A stretch of 23,565 nt of DNA from Firmicutes bacterium CAG:95 (GCA_000438155.1 FR902932.1:31135-54699); one strand, 5' to 3'. Shown: positions 7,371-15,894, counted from the first letter of the stretch. Notes: a model not told the origin generated them from the letters alone. Made by a program: numbers and translations.

Positions 7371-7413
7371 GTTCTTACGCAGCCTGACAGCAAGTGTCTG
7401 GCTGCGTAAGAAC
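7371..7413 (+). terminator. Long hairpin between the deaminase gene and carB
   Basis: Perfect 14-base arms GTTCTTACGCAGCC (7371-7384) and GGCTGCGTAAGAAC (7400-7413); the loop can pair further (GACA with TGTC). It begins 3 bases after the deaminase stop. It lacks a good T-run, so it may be a weak terminator or an mRNA 3'-end stabiliser. Confidence 0.55.
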
Positions 7414-7430
7414 ATTAATTAAAATTCAAT
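7413..7430 (+). promoter_or_regulatory. Putative ArgR/AhrC box at carB
   Basis: CATTAATTAAAATTCAAT matches 16 of 18 positions of the Bacillus ARG-box consensus CATGAATAAAAATKCAAK as I recall it, and its last base is the first base of the carB -35. AT-rich DNA can mimic this, but the position is what an arginine repressor would need. Confidence 0.5.
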
Positions 7431-7459
7431 TGACACTGCTATATGGCAGGTGATAGAAT
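7430..7459 (+). promoter_or_regulatory. carB promoter
   Basis: TTGACA (7430-7435), 18-bp spacer, TAGAAT (7454-7459) preceded by TGA. An 11-bp palindrome, TTCACAGTGAA (7462-7472), covers the expected transcription start and could be an operator. Confidence 0.75.
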
Positions 7460-7491
7460 CATTCACAGTGAACAAAAGTGGAGGGAAAACA

Positions 7492-10400
7492 ATGCCAAAA
7501 AGAACAGATATTCATAAGGTACTTATTATTGGATCCGGTCCGATTATCATCGGGCAGGCATGCGAATTTGATTATTCCGGCACACAGGCGTGTAAGGCGT
7601 TACGGAAGCTGGGGTATGAAATTGTTTTAGTGAATTCCAATCCGGCAACCATTATGACGGATCCGGAAACCGCAGACGTGACATATATCGAACCGTTGAA
7701 TGTAGATCGTCTGGAACAGATTATTGCAAAGGAACGGCCTGATGCATTACTTCCTAATTTAGGTGGTCAGTCAGGATTGAATCTCTGTTCCGAGTTGAAC
7801 AAGGCAGGAATCCTTGAAAAATACAACGTGAAGGTAATTGGCGTTCAGGTAGATGCGATTGAACGTGGTGAAGACAGAATTGAATTTAAGAAGACAATGA
7901 ACAAACTGGGGATCGAGATGGCTCGCAGTGAAGTTGCTTATTCCGTTGAAGAAGCACTTGCTATTGCTGAAAAGCTTGGTTACCCAGTTGTTTTACGTCC
8001 GGCGTATACCATGGGCGGCGCCGGTGGCGGACTCGTTTATAATAAAGAGGAATTAAAGACCGTCTGTGCAAGAGGTCTTCAGGCCAGTCTTGTCGGACAG
8101 GTCCTTGTAGAGGAATCCATTTTAGGATGGGAAGAGTTGGAGCTGGAAGTAGTAAGAGATGCAGAGGGCAACATCATTACCGTCTGCTTCATTGAAAATA
8201 TCGATCCACTCGGGGTGCACACCGGTGACTCCTTCTGTGCAGCACCGATGCTGACTATTTCCGAGGAATGTCAGAAGAGATTGCAGGAGCAGGCTTATAA
8301 GATTGTAGAATCCGTACAGGTGATTGGTGGAACGAACGTACAGTTCGCACATGATCCGGTTACCGACCGAATCATCGTTATCGAGATCAATCCACGTACT
8401 TCCCGGTCTTCTGCACTTGCCTCCAAGGCAACCGGATTCCCGATTGCACTGGTTTCTGCCATGCTGGCATGCGGACTTACCTTAAAGGACATCCCCTGTG
8501 GTAAGTATGGTACGCTGGATAAGTATGTACCGGACGGAGATTATGTTGTAATTAAGTTTGCACGCTGGGCTTTTGAAAAGTTCAAGGGCGTCGAGGATAA
8601 GCTGGGTACCCAGATGAGAGCCGTTGGTGAGGTCATGAGTATCGGTAAGAATTATAAGGAGGCATTCCAGAAAGCAATCCGTTCCCTGGAAACCGGACGC
8701 TATGGTCTGGGGCATGTAAAGAACTTTGACCGGTTATCGAAAGAGGAGTTATTAAAGAGACTGGCAACTTCGTCAAGTGAACGTCATTTTCTGATGTATG
8801 AAGCACTTCGTAAAGGTGCTACTGTAGAGGAAATCTTCGAGCTGACGAAGGTAAAGGCATACTTTATCGAACAGATGAAGGAGCTTGTAGAAGAAGAGGA
8901 AGAGATCTTAAAGCATAAGGGTGAAATGATCAGTGATGAACAACTGACTGCTGCAAAGAAGGATGGCTTCTCTGATAAATATTTAAGCCAGTTATTGGAG
9001 ATCCCGGAAGAAGATATCCGCAACCATCGTATTGCAATCGGTGTAGAAGAAGCATGGGAAGGCGTTCATGTAAGCGGAACGAAAGACAGCGCTTATTATT
9101 ATTCCACCTATAATGCAACGGACAAGGATCCGGTATCCGACAAGCAGAAGATCATGATTTTAGGTGGCGGCCCGAACCGTATCGGACAGGGGATTGAATT
9201 TGACTACTGCTGCGTACATGCGGCTATGGCTCTTAAGAAGCTTGGCTTTGAAACGATCATTGTGAACTGTAATCCGGAGACGGTTTCGACCGACTATGAT
9301 ACTTCCGATAAGCTCTATTTTGAGCCGTTAACACTGGAAGATGTATTGAGCATTTATAAGAAAGAAAAGCCACTTGGCGTCATTGCTCAGTTTGGCGGAC
9401 AGACCCCGCTTAATCTGGCAGCAGAACTGGAAAAGAACGGCGTCCGTATTTTAGGAACCGCACCTGCAGTCATTGATCTTGCAGAAGACCGTGATCTGTT
9501 CCGTGCGATGATGGAGAAGCTGGAGATTCCGATGCCGGAATCCGGAATGGCCGTTACGGTAGATGATGCCATCAGGATTGCTAACAACATCGGATATCCG
9601 GTTATGGTACGTCCTTCTTATGTCCTTGGCGGACGTGGTATGGAGGTCGTTTATGATGATGAGAGCATGGCAGAATATATGAAGGCTGCGGTGGGTGTAA
9701 CACCGGACCGTCCGATTCTGATTGACCGTTTCTTAAATCATGCGTTAGAATGTGAAGCCGATGCGATCAGTGATGGAACGCACGCCTTTGTTCCGGCAGT
9801 AATGGAGCATATTGAGCTTGCCGGTGTTCATTCCGGTGACTCTGCATGTATCATTCCTTCTGTACACATCAGCGAAGAGAATGTAAAGACGATTAAAGAA
9901 TATACCCGTAAGATTGCAGAAGAAATGCATGTCAAGGGACTTATGAATATGCAGTATGCGATTGAAAAAGGCAAGGTATTCGTACTGGAGGCAAACCCGA
10001 GAGCATCCCGTACCGTGCCTCTTGTTTCCAAGGTATGTAACATCCGCATGGTACCGCTTGCAACCGATATTATTACCTCTGAAATTACAGGCCGTCCTTC
10101 ACCGGTGCCGGCATTAAAGGAGCAGAACATTCCTTATCATGGAGTAAAGGAAGCTGTATTCCCGTTCAATATGTTCCAGGAGGTTGATCCGGTACTTGGA
10201 CCGGAAATGCGTTCTACCGGAGAGGTTCTTGGCTTATCCGTATCCTGTGGAGAGGCCTTCTTTAAGGCACAGGAAGCCGTACAGTCCAAGCTCCCGTTAG
10301 AAGGCACCGTTCTGATTTCCGTGAATAATAAGGATAAGGACGAAGTGGTTGAAGTGGCAAAGAGCCTTGTCGGAGATGGATTTAAGATCGTTGCAACAAG

Positions 10401-10713
10401 CGGAACCTTTGCTTATCTGACTGCGGCAGGTGTGCCTGCGGTTAAGGCAAACAAGCTTTACGAAGGACGCCCGGATATTTCCGATATGATTGCAAACGGA
10501 GAAATCCATCTCATCGTAAATTCTCCGATCGGCAAGAGTGGAGTACAGGACGACAGCTATCTGCGTAAAGCAGCAATTAAGGCGAAGGTGCCTTATATTA
10601 CAACCGTTGCAGCTGCAAAGGCAACGGCAGAAGGAATCCATTATGTGAAGACTCATAAAATGGAGGAACTGAAATCCTTACAGGAGCTTCACAGTGAGAT
10701 TACCGATCTGTAA
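7492..10713 (+). CDS. carB: Carbamoyl-phosphate synthase large subunit
   Basis: Makes carbamoyl phosphate from bicarbonate, ammonia (delivered by the small subunit CarA) and 2 ATP, for pyrimidines and arginine. 1073 residues, full length for the family. Two homologous halves each carry a GSGP/GGGPN-type nucleotide region and an ATP-grasp domain (first with RPAYTMGGAGGG, second with RPSYVLGGRGME), with an oligomerisation domain between and a C-terminal MGS-like regulatory domain from about residue 935 (TVLISVNNKDK, ATSGT). I start at the ATG at 7492 (GGAGGG 7 bases upstream): the in-frame codon at 7450 lies inside the promoter. No carA or other pyr/arg gene is adjacent, and a terminator follows. 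Confidence 0.97.
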   Translation: MPKRTDIHKVLIIGSGPIIIGQACEFDYSGTQACKALRKLGYEIVLVNSNPATIMTDPETADVTYIEPLNVDRLEQIIAKERPDALLPNLGGQSGLNLCSELNKAGILEKYNVKVIGVQVDAIERGEDRIEFKKTMNKLGIEMARSEVAYSVEEALAIAEKLGYPVVLRPAYTMGGAGGGLVYNKEELKTVCARGLQASLVGQVLVEESILGWEELELEVVRDAEGNIITVCFIENIDPLGVHTGDSFCAAPMLTISEECQKRLQEQAYKIVESVQVIGGTNVQFAHDPVTDRIIVIEINPRTSRSSALASKATGFPIALVSAMLACGLTLKDIPCGKYGTLDKYVPDGDYVVIKFARWAFEKFKGVEDKLGTQMRAVGEVMSIGKNYKEAFQKAIRSLETGRYGLGHVKNFDRLSKEELLKRLATSSSERHFLMYEALRKGATVEEIFELTKVKAYFIEQMKELVEEEEEILKHKGEMISDEQLTAAKKDGFSDKYLSQLLEIPEEDIRNHRIAIGVEEAWEGVHVSGTKDSAYYYSTYNATDKDPVSDKQKIMILGGGPNRIGQGIEFDYCCVHAAMALKKLGFETIIVNCNPETVSTDYDTSDKLYFEPLTLEDVLSIYKKEKPLGVIAQFGGQTPLNLAAELEKNGVRILGTAPAVIDLAEDRDLFRAMMEKLEIPMPESGMAVTVDDAIRIANNIGYPVMVRPSYVLGGRGMEVVYDDESMAEYMKAAVGVTPDRPILIDRFLNHALECEADAISDGTHAFVPAVMEHIELAGVHSGDSACIIPSVHISEENVKTIKEYTRKIAEEMHVKGLMNMQYAIEKGKVFVLEANPRASRTVPLVSKVCNIRMVPLATDIITSEITGRPSPVPALKEQNIPYHGVKEAVFPFNMFQEVDPVLGPEMRSTGEVLGLSVSCGEAFFKAQEAVQSKLPLEGTVLISVNNKDKDEVVEVAKSLVGDGFKIVATSGTFAYLTAAGVPAVKANKLYEGRPDISDMIANGEIHLIVNSPIGKSGVQDDSYLRKAAIKAKVPYITTVAAAKATAEGIHYVKTHKMEELKSLQELHSEITDL

Positions 10714-10742
10714 GAGATAAAACAGGAAACAGAAATGCAACT

Positions 10743-10776
10743 GAGGGTAGGATGGATGCATCTTACCCTCTTTTCT
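10743..10776 (+). terminator. Rho-independent terminator after carB
   Basis: A 12-bp stem, GAGGGTAGGATG with CATCTTACCCTC (one G-T pair), loop GATG, followed by TTTTCT, 29 bases past the carB stop. Confidence 0.9.
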
Positions 10777-10796
10777 GACCTCTTGATGCAAGGATA

Positions 10797-10825
10797 TTTA
10801 CATTTCTTTCGAAATAGAATATAAA
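10797..10825 (+). promoter_or_regulatory. Promoter of the LytTR-LiaF-TraX operon
   Basis: TTTACA (10797-10802), 17-bp spacer, TATAAA (10820-10825). Inside the spacer ATTTC-TTTC-GAAAT (10802-10815) is an inverted repeat that could serve as an operator. Confidence 0.7.
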
Positions 10826-10871
10826 TGTAGAAGTAAGAAAAACACATGTGTAGAAGGAAATGGAACATGGT

Positions 10872-11333
10872 ATGAAGGTACAGATTGAATGTGACAGCGG
10901 GGCTGAAGAACTTCAGGTACTGATCCGATGCAGGGAACTGGACGATCAGGTAAAAGAAATACAGCAGGCACTTTCCACCATAGGAAAATGCAGGCAGCAG
11001 TTCGTTTTTTACAAGGAAGATACGGAATTTTATATGCCATTAAATGAGGTACTTTTTATGGAGACTGATGGAAATGCAATACAGGTACATACCAGGGATG
11101 ATATTTATCAGACCAGATATAAATTGTATGAGCTGGAAGAATTGCTGCCGGGACAGTTTATGAGAGTATCGAAATCCGCAATTCTGAATACCAGTCATGT
11201 GTATTCCATCACAAAAAACCTGTCATCATCGAGTGTTGTACAGTTCCGGGATACGCATAAGCAGGTATATGTATCAAGAATGTATTATAAGCCACTGAAA
11301 TGTAAATTAGAAGAAAAGAGGATAAAGGAATGA
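10872..11333 (+). CDS. LytTR-family DNA-binding regulator
   Basis: Transcription factor of about 153 residues without a receiver domain: a short N-terminal region (residues 1-50) is followed by a LytTR domain with FYMPLNEVLFMETDGN, TRYKLYELEELL, F-MRVSKSAILN and the final VSRMYYKPLK. This fits the stand-alone LytTR regulators found in Firmicutes membrane-stress operons. The start is unsure: MKVQIEC from 10872 matches how such proteins usually begin, but an in-frame ATG at 10860 lies just after AGAAGGAA. The stop overlaps the LiaF-like start (ATGA), so the genes are coupled. Confidence 0.88.
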   Translation: MKVQIECDSGAEELQVLIRCRELDDQVKEIQQALSTIGKCRQQFVFYKEDTEFYMPLNEVLFMETDGNAIQVHTRDDIYQTRYKLYELEELLPGQFMRVSKSAILNTSHVYSITKNLSSSSVVQFRDTHKQVYVSRMYYKPLKCKLEEKRIKE

Positions 11334-12100
11334 AAAAAGGAAAAGTGATCTGGGCATTATTGTTTATTGGAATTGCAGTTCTCATATTGGCAGGTGGATT
11401 GGGAGTGATACCTGAAGTATCAGGAAAGCTGATTGCTGCGGTTTTACTGGGAGCTGTGGCAATCGGAAGCTTATGGGAGCTGTCGTTCTGGGGACTGTTC
11501 TTCTCACTGGCAATCATCGGAATTCTGTATGCGCCACAGCTTCATATTGAATCCATTACGCCGGTTCCGGTATTAGGAGCAGCAGCGTTACTGTCAATCG
11601 GGTTCTCCATGCTGTTTGGAAAGCAGGCTTCACAAAGAAGAACGGAACGTGCGAGGAAGCGTCACAGCAATTTTGCCGATCAACATTTTAAATCGGATCA
11701 TTATCAGAATGGACAGGGACAGCAGGTCTATGATACGGCCTTCGGAGAAACCACGGATCAGGTAAATGGTGAGATGCTTATTTTTAAGAACAGTTTTGGT
11801 GCAACCAGTAAATATGTGAATACCGATAATTTCAGATCGGCCGTATTGCAGAATTCCTTTGGAGAGATGAAGGTTTATTTTGATCATGCCCTGATGCAGC
11901 AGGAAACAGCAACGATTGATGTGAGCAACAGCTTTGGGGAAACACAGATTTTTCTTCCTAAGGAATGGAAAGTGGAAAATCAGATCAGCTCCATGCTGGG
12001 AAATGTTTCAGAGCAAAATATGCATCAGCCCTCCGGAGGACATACGGTAATTCTGACAGGAAGCGTAAGCATGGGGGAAGTACAGATCATTTATATATAA
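11330..12100 (+). CDS. LiaF-like membrane protein (cell-wall stress response type)
   Basis: 256 residues: four short hydrophobic helices in the first 95 residues (LiaF transmembrane-domain-like), a basic Arg/Lys linker, and a C-terminal beta-rich domain with the repeated NSFG(E/A) motif (KNSFGATSKYV, QNSFGEMKVYF, SNSFGETQIFLP) typical of the LiaF C-terminal/DUF2154 region. In Bacillus LiaF restrains the LiaRS envelope-stress system; here no two-component genes are present and the partner is a LytTR regulator, so it probably controls or reports to that. AAAGGA lies directly before the ATG, overlapping the upstream stop by 4 bp. Confidence 0.82.
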   Translation: MKKGKVIWALLFIGIAVLILAGGLGVIPEVSGKLIAAVLLGAVAIGSLWELSFWGLFFSLAIIGILYAPQLHIESITPVPVLGAAALLSIGFSMLFGKQASQRRTERARKRHSNFADQHFKSDHYQNGQGQQVYDTAFGETTDQVNGEMLIFKNSFGATSKYVNTDNFRSAVLQNSFGEMKVYFDHALMQQETATIDVSNSFGETQIFLPKEWKVENQISSMLGNVSEQNMHQPSGGHTVILTGSVSMGEVQIIYI

Positions 12101-12129
12101 ATGGCAAATAGCCGGAAAGGAAATGAAAA

Positions 12130-13146
12130 ATGGAACAGACAGTCAGTATATCGAACGAAGTCAGCAGGGAAAAAGGAATCCCCGGAAGTACACTTAAAAT
12201 TATTGCGATTATTACCATGTTTATTGATCATATCGGGGCGGTCGTACTGGAGGGAAAGTTATCAGACCTTGGAATGGCACAGGCCATGCAGACCCAGGAA
12301 GGACTGCAGGAATTCATGGCGCAATATGGAGTGCTTTATCTCATGGACATGATCATGCGGTTAATTGGAAGAATGGGATTTCCAATTTTCTGCTTTCTGC
12401 TGATTGAAGGATTTATTCATACCAGAAGCCGCCTGAAATATGGGAGAAATCTGTTGCTCTTTGCACTGATTTCGGAGGTCCCGTTTGATCTGGCGATTAC
12501 AAGAGGCATGGGAGATGTGCCAAAGATCGGCGGCGTGCTTTATCCTTATTATCAGAACGTATTCTTTACATTATTTATCGGACTGCTGTGCATGTGCGGC
12601 TATGAATTTGTAAGCCGGCATGCAGAAGAATTCGGAAAAAATATCGGAACGAAGGTTTTAGCCTGGGTGGTCCGTATTACGGGTATTGTACTTCCGGCAG
12701 TTGTCATCCGGGCAATGATCCTGAACTATATCGGTGAACTTCCTGACAGGATCTGCTGGAGTGTCGGAATTCTTGTGCCAGTCCTGCTTTATGCAGCGGT
12801 TTTTATCAGCAAAAACAGTGTGGCTTCCTATCAGGTGCTTTGCACCGATGTGACGATTCTGGCGCTGGGAATGCTTGTGGCAGATCTTTTACATACCGAT
12901 TATTCAGCCCTCGGGATTCTGACGATTACATTCATGTATGCATTTCGTAAGAATCATGTGAAGAGCGTTCTTGCCGGATGTATTGCGCTAACGGTATTCA
13001 ATTCTATTGAAATTACAAGCTTCTTTACACTGATTCCGGTAAAGAAGTATAACGGAGAACGTGGACTTTCGATGAAGTATTTCTTCTATGCGTTTTATCC
13101 GGTGCATTTGTTTTTGCTGTATCTCATTTCGAGGTATCTTGTTTAA
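12130..13146 (+). CDS. TraX-family membrane protein
   Basis: Polytopic membrane protein of 338 residues. The TraX family (F-pilin acetylase homologues, often chromosomal in Clostridia with no pilus genes) is recognised by the N-terminal LKIIAIITMFIDHIGAV, then RLIGRMGFPIFCFLLIEGF.HTRS, FALISEVPFDLA and the final FYAFYPVHLFLLYLI. About ten helices. AAAGGAAATGAA precedes the ATG. It follows the LiaF-like gene by 29 bp and is likely in the same transcript. An acyl-transfer role in the envelope is inference. Confidence 0.86.
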   Translation: MEQTVSISNEVSREKGIPGSTLKIIAIITMFIDHIGAVVLEGKLSDLGMAQAMQTQEGLQEFMAQYGVLYLMDMIMRLIGRMGFPIFCFLLIEGFIHTRSRLKYGRNLLLFALISEVPFDLAITRGMGDVPKIGGVLYPYYQNVFFTLFIGLLCMCGYEFVSRHAEEFGKNIGTKVLAWVVRITGIVLPAVVIRAMILNYIGELPDRICWSVGILVPVLLYAAVFISKNSVASYQVLCTDVTILALGMLVADLLHTDYSALGILTITFMYAFRKNHVKSVLAGCIALTVFNSIEITSFFTLIPVKKYNGERGLSMKYFFYAFYPVHLFLLYLISRYLV

Positions 13147-13182
13147 TATGATTCGCAGCCACAGAGGATTGCTTTTTGCATC

Positions 13183-13209
13183 GTAACTGTGAAGGTACTG
13201 AACAGCTAC
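13183..13209 (+). repeat. 27-bp hairpin repeat, copy 2
   Basis: Starts GTAACTGTGAAGGTACTGAA, identical over 20 bases to the copy at 4706-4732 (minus strand). Here the ends pair as GTAACTG with CAGCTAC, one mismatch. It sits between the TraX and CmpB-like genes, again in the sense orientation. Confidence 0.7.
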
Positions 13210-13267
13210 CGATATTATTTAAGAAGAAAGAATAACTTCCGGACTCTCCGCACATCCTAATTCCAAG

Positions 13268-13942
13268 ATGAAAAAGGGAATGGATGCGAAGCAAAAAGCA
13301 AAGACGGAAACAATTCCATATAGTATTTCAGCCTATGCGGTGATGCTCACGTTGGTATCGTTTCTGGGATTTCTGATCGAGAACACCTGGATCGTTCTGA
13401 CCGAAGGGTTTGTGGATAACCGGAATATGAATGCACCGTTTCTGATCGGATATGGTGTGATAGTGCTGTTGATTTACCGGTTTATGGGAACCCCGGAGCA
13501 GCTTACGGGGATACTGCAGTTTGCAAGGGGCTGGACCAGGCACGGGAGGATCAGTCTGTATTTTCTGACCTCCTTTTTTGTAGTGTGTTCGGTTGAAATT
13601 CTGACCGGATATGTGGTGGAAAAGGTATGCAGTCTTTATTATTGGAGCTATGAGGCACTGCCTCTGCATATCACGAGATATACCTCCCTTCCAACGAGTG
13701 TTTCCTTTGCATTTCTGATTGTATTTTTCATGGGAATTGTATATACCCCTGCCATGAAATGGATTACGAGAGTGGATAACAGAGTGCTCCGGGTGGTGAG
13801 TCTTTTGCTGGTATTATTACTTGTTCTGGATTGTGGAAGCTGTTTTCTTTATATGAGGAATCACCGGAACTTTTACTATCGATGGAAAATACAGCTTGTG
13901 GAAATGAAACAGAGTTTTTTGTGGGAAGATGGAGTCCGATAA
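13268..13942 (+). CDS. CmpB-like membrane protein ('putative ABC transporter permease')
   Basis: 224 residues with five or six hydrophobic helices. The stretch FLGFLIENTWIVLTEGFVDNRNMNAPFLIGYG resembles the conserved GW..E.......G.F.NRG.L.GP..P.YG block of the ABC_trans_CmpB family (PF06541), widespread in Clostridia and of unknown function despite the name. No ATPase gene is adjacent. The start is weak: neither the ATG at 13268 nor the one at 13280 has a clear ribosome site at normal spacing. Confidence 0.65.
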   Translation: MKKGMDAKQKAKTETIPYSISAYAVMLTLVSFLGFLIENTWIVLTEGFVDNRNMNAPFLIGYGVIVLLIYRFMGTPEQLTGILQFARGWTRHGRISLYFLTSFFVVCSVEILTGYVVEKVCSLYYWSYEALPLHITRYTSLPTSVSFAFLIVFFMGIVYTPAMKWITRVDNRVLRVVSLLLVLLLVLDCGSCFLYMRNHRNFYYRWKIQLVEMKQSFLWEDGVR

Positions 13943-13976
13943 GGTCTCATCTGCAGGCTGGAATGGTGAAAGGTGA

Positions 13977-14005
13977 TTGACGAAAGGCGAAGTAAGTAGT
14001 ATAGT
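13977..14005 (+). promoter_or_regulatory. ddh promoter
   Basis: TTGACG (13977-13982), 17-bp spacer, TATAGT (14000-14005). AGTAGT (13995-14000) and ACTACT (14019-14024) form an inverted repeat around the expected start site, a possible operator. I found no lysine riboswitch. Confidence 0.75.
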
Positions 14006-14038
14006 GTTCCTGAAAAGTACTACTATAGGAGGAAAACA

Positions 14039-15025
14039 ATGGCAATTCGAATTGGTATATTAGGATATGGCAACCTCGGAAGAGGTGTCGAGTGTGCAAT
14101 CAGGCACAATGATGATTTAGAGCTGAAGGCTGTTTTTACAAGGCGTGCACCGGCAACTGTAGGAATTCTGACAGACGGTGCAGAGGTTCATTCAGTAAAT
14201 GATCTTCTGGCTTATAAGGATGAAATTGATGTGTTAATCATCTGTGGTGGAAGTGCAACAGATCTTCCGGTACAGACACCGGAGTATGTGAAGTATTTCA
14301 ACGTTATTGACAGCTTTGACACCCATGCAAAGATTCCGGAGCATTTTGAGAATGTAAACCGTGCAGCGATGGAATCCGGCAAGGTCGGTATTATTTCCGT
14401 AGGCTGGGATCCGGGTATGTTCTCTCTGAACCGTGTTTATGCAAATGCCATTTTAACCAATGGTAAGGACTATACCTTCTGGGGCAAGGGCGTAAGCCAG
14501 GGACACTCCGATGCAATCCGCCGGATCGAAGGCGTTGCAGATGCAAGACAGTATACCATTCCGGTTCCGGAAGCACTTGAGAAGGTCCGTAACGGAGAGA
14601 CACCGGAGCTTACCACCCGTGAGAAGCATACCAGAGAGTGCTTCGTGGTAGCGAAGGAGGGAGCAGATCTTTCCGGAATCGAGAAGGAAATCAAGGAAAT
14701 GCCGAACTACTTTGCAGACTATGATACCACTGTACATTTTATTTCCCAGGAAGAGCTGGATCGTGACCACAAGGGAATTCCCCATGGCGGTTTCGTGATT
14801 CGAAGTGGATCTACCGGATGGAATGATGAGAACAAGCATATTATTGAATATAGCTTAAAGCTGGATTCCAATCCGGAATTTACAGCCAGTGTACTTACTG
14901 CTTATGCAAGAGCTGCTTACCGCATGAATAAGGAAGGCCAAAAGGGCTGCAAGACCGTATTCGATGTAGCACCGGCTTATCTGTGCAGACAGAGCGGAGC
15001 AGAATTACGGGCGCATATGCTGTAA
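14039..15025 (+). CDS. ddh: meso-Diaminopimelate D-dehydrogenase
   Basis: NADPH-dependent enzyme that reductively aminates L-2-amino-6-oxopimelate directly to meso-DAP, the one-step branch of lysine/peptidoglycan biosynthesis. 328 residues, normal length. N-terminal Rossmann motif GILGYGNLG, then family blocks CGGSATDLP, VIDSFDTHA..P, SVGWDPGMFS, WGKGVSQGHSDAIRRIEGV and PHGGFVIRSGSTG. GGAGG lies 8 bases before the ATG. It is a single gene with its own promoter; its TAA stop is also the left end of the inverted-repeat element at 15023. Confidence 0.95.
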   Translation: MAIRIGILGYGNLGRGVECAIRHNDDLELKAVFTRRAPATVGILTDGAEVHSVNDLLAYKDEIDVLIICGGSATDLPVQTPEYVKYFNVIDSFDTHAKIPEHFENVNRAAMESGKVGIISVGWDPGMFSLNRVYANAILTNGKDYTFWGKGVSQGHSDAIRRIEGVADARQYTIPVPEALEKVRNGETPELTTREKHTRECFVVAKEGADLSGIEKEIKEMPNYFADYDTTVHFISQEELDRDHKGIPHGGFVIRSGSTGWNDENKHIIEYSLKLDSNPEFTASVLTAYARAAYRMNKEGQKGCKTVFDVAPAYLCRQSGAELRAHML

Positions 15026-15207
15026 CAGTTCAGCCATGCAGAAATGATTGTACAAGATGACCGTGGGAGCTTGCTCACTAAGGGCAGCTTATATAATCAT
15101 TTCTATAGGGCGGACGCCCGACATGAAATAAGTTGCCGGATAGCAGGTATCTTTGCAGCCAATTGGTACAATCCGGCAGCTTATCAATGGGCATGGCTGA
15201 ACTGTTA
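15023..15207. repeat. Structured inverted-repeat element (MITE-like or ncRNA)
   Basis: Closed by a perfect 17-bp inverted repeat (TAACAGTTCAGCCATGC, 15023-15039, with 15191-15207). Inside are three more helices: AGAAATGATT (15040-15049) with AATCATTTCT (15095-15104), extended inward; GGGC-GGAC-GCCC (15108-15119); and a 14-bp stem with one G-T pair (15128-15141 with 15171-15184). TA flanks both outer ends, as a TA target duplication would. It fills the gap between the convergent ddh and HIT genes. It could be a miniature transposable element, a structured RNA or a complex two-way terminator. Confidence 0.7.
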
Positions 15208-15214
15208 TTATGTG

Positions 15215-15685
15215 CTATAAGGAAGAGAGAGCCCTCTTTAAAAGATCATACAGAATATGATAAGTTTCTTCTGCCTGTGAAATGTAGGTTTCTTTATGAA
15301 TATCATAATGATGTCCGAATTCTTTATCATAAAAGATTTTTCCATTCAAATAAAACGGATTTTTGTAGCGGGGACGTACATGTAGGTGTAAGTGAGGGCA
15401 AGGACTGTTGCTTTTATATGCATCATTTAACAGACAATTCCAGTTGCACATCTCCGCATCCAGAGTTTCCTTAAAGCAATGTTCAAGACGGTCAATTAAT
15501 GGCTTCAGATCGGTCCATTCGGCAGTGGTCAGATCTGACAGACAACTGCAATGTCTCTTTAAGATCAGAATACATCTACCGGGATAATCCTGTCTATCCG
15601 CCAGATAAACTGTCCAGCTTGCATTTTCAATCAGTAACCATTTCCTGTCTTTTTCTGATAGATTACACCAATCACAATTTTGCAT
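15215..15685 (-). CDS. HIT-family protein (histidine-triad hydrolase)
   Basis: Histidine-triad nucleotide hydrolase or transferase-like protein of 156 residues. The triad is H98-L-H100-L-H102 in PCPHLHLHVRPR, preceded by the fold's GRCILILKRHCSCLSDLT strand-helix region. An N-terminal C4-x2-C7 pair may bind zinc. The ATG at 15685 has GTGAGG at good spacing; a GTG 12 bases further out lies inside that ribosome site and is rejected. It is convergent with ddh across the structured element. The substrate (an AMP-conjugate or dinucleotide in relatives) is unknown. Confidence 0.85.
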   Translation of the reverse strand: MQNCDWCNLSEKDRKWLLIENASWTVYLADRQDYPGRCILILKRHCSCLSDLTTAEWTDLKPLIDRLEHCFKETLDAEMCNWNCLLNDAYKSNSPCPHLHLHVRPRYKNPFYLNGKIFYDKEFGHHYDIHKETYISQAEETYHILYDLLKRALSSL

Positions 15686-15865
15686 AATATACCTCACAAG
15701 CTTTTAAAGTTTTCGGGATTGCTAAGCAACTATATTTTAACATATAAGAATTCTATATAGTAGTACCTATAATATGGTTTGTATCAGCGGTTTGTATCAG
15801 AGGCAAAGTATTGTGTAGTTCAGACATAATTCTATTATAAAACTTTGTCTTCGGAATTTTAATGT

Positions 15866-15894
15866 TTGACATACAACATTCCGTATGTTATATT
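15866..15894 (+). promoter_or_regulatory. Strong promoter upstream of the Rpn-type gene
   Basis: TTGACA (15866-15871), 17-bp spacer, TATATT (15889-15894). ACATAC (15869-15874) and GTATGT (15883-15888) form an inverted repeat between the hexamers, a likely repressor site. The rest of 15698-16032 is AT-rich and non-coding. Confidence 0.7.

Noticed and set aside
7450..7491. Longer in-frame start for carB
   Set aside because: It lies inside the -10 region; the ATG at 7492 has a proper ribosome site and gives the usual N-terminus.
12101..12352. 83-residue ORF before and inside the TraX-family gene
   Set aside because: Out-of-frame shadow; the other frame carries clear TraX-family sequence and a ribosome site.
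13943..14038. Lysine riboswitch upstream of ddh
   Set aside because: The leader from the mapped promoter is only about 30 bases, far too short.
15757..15775. Shared GTACTACTATA motif near HIT and ddh
   Set aside because: An 11-base match in AT-rich DNA on opposite strands; not enough to call a site.
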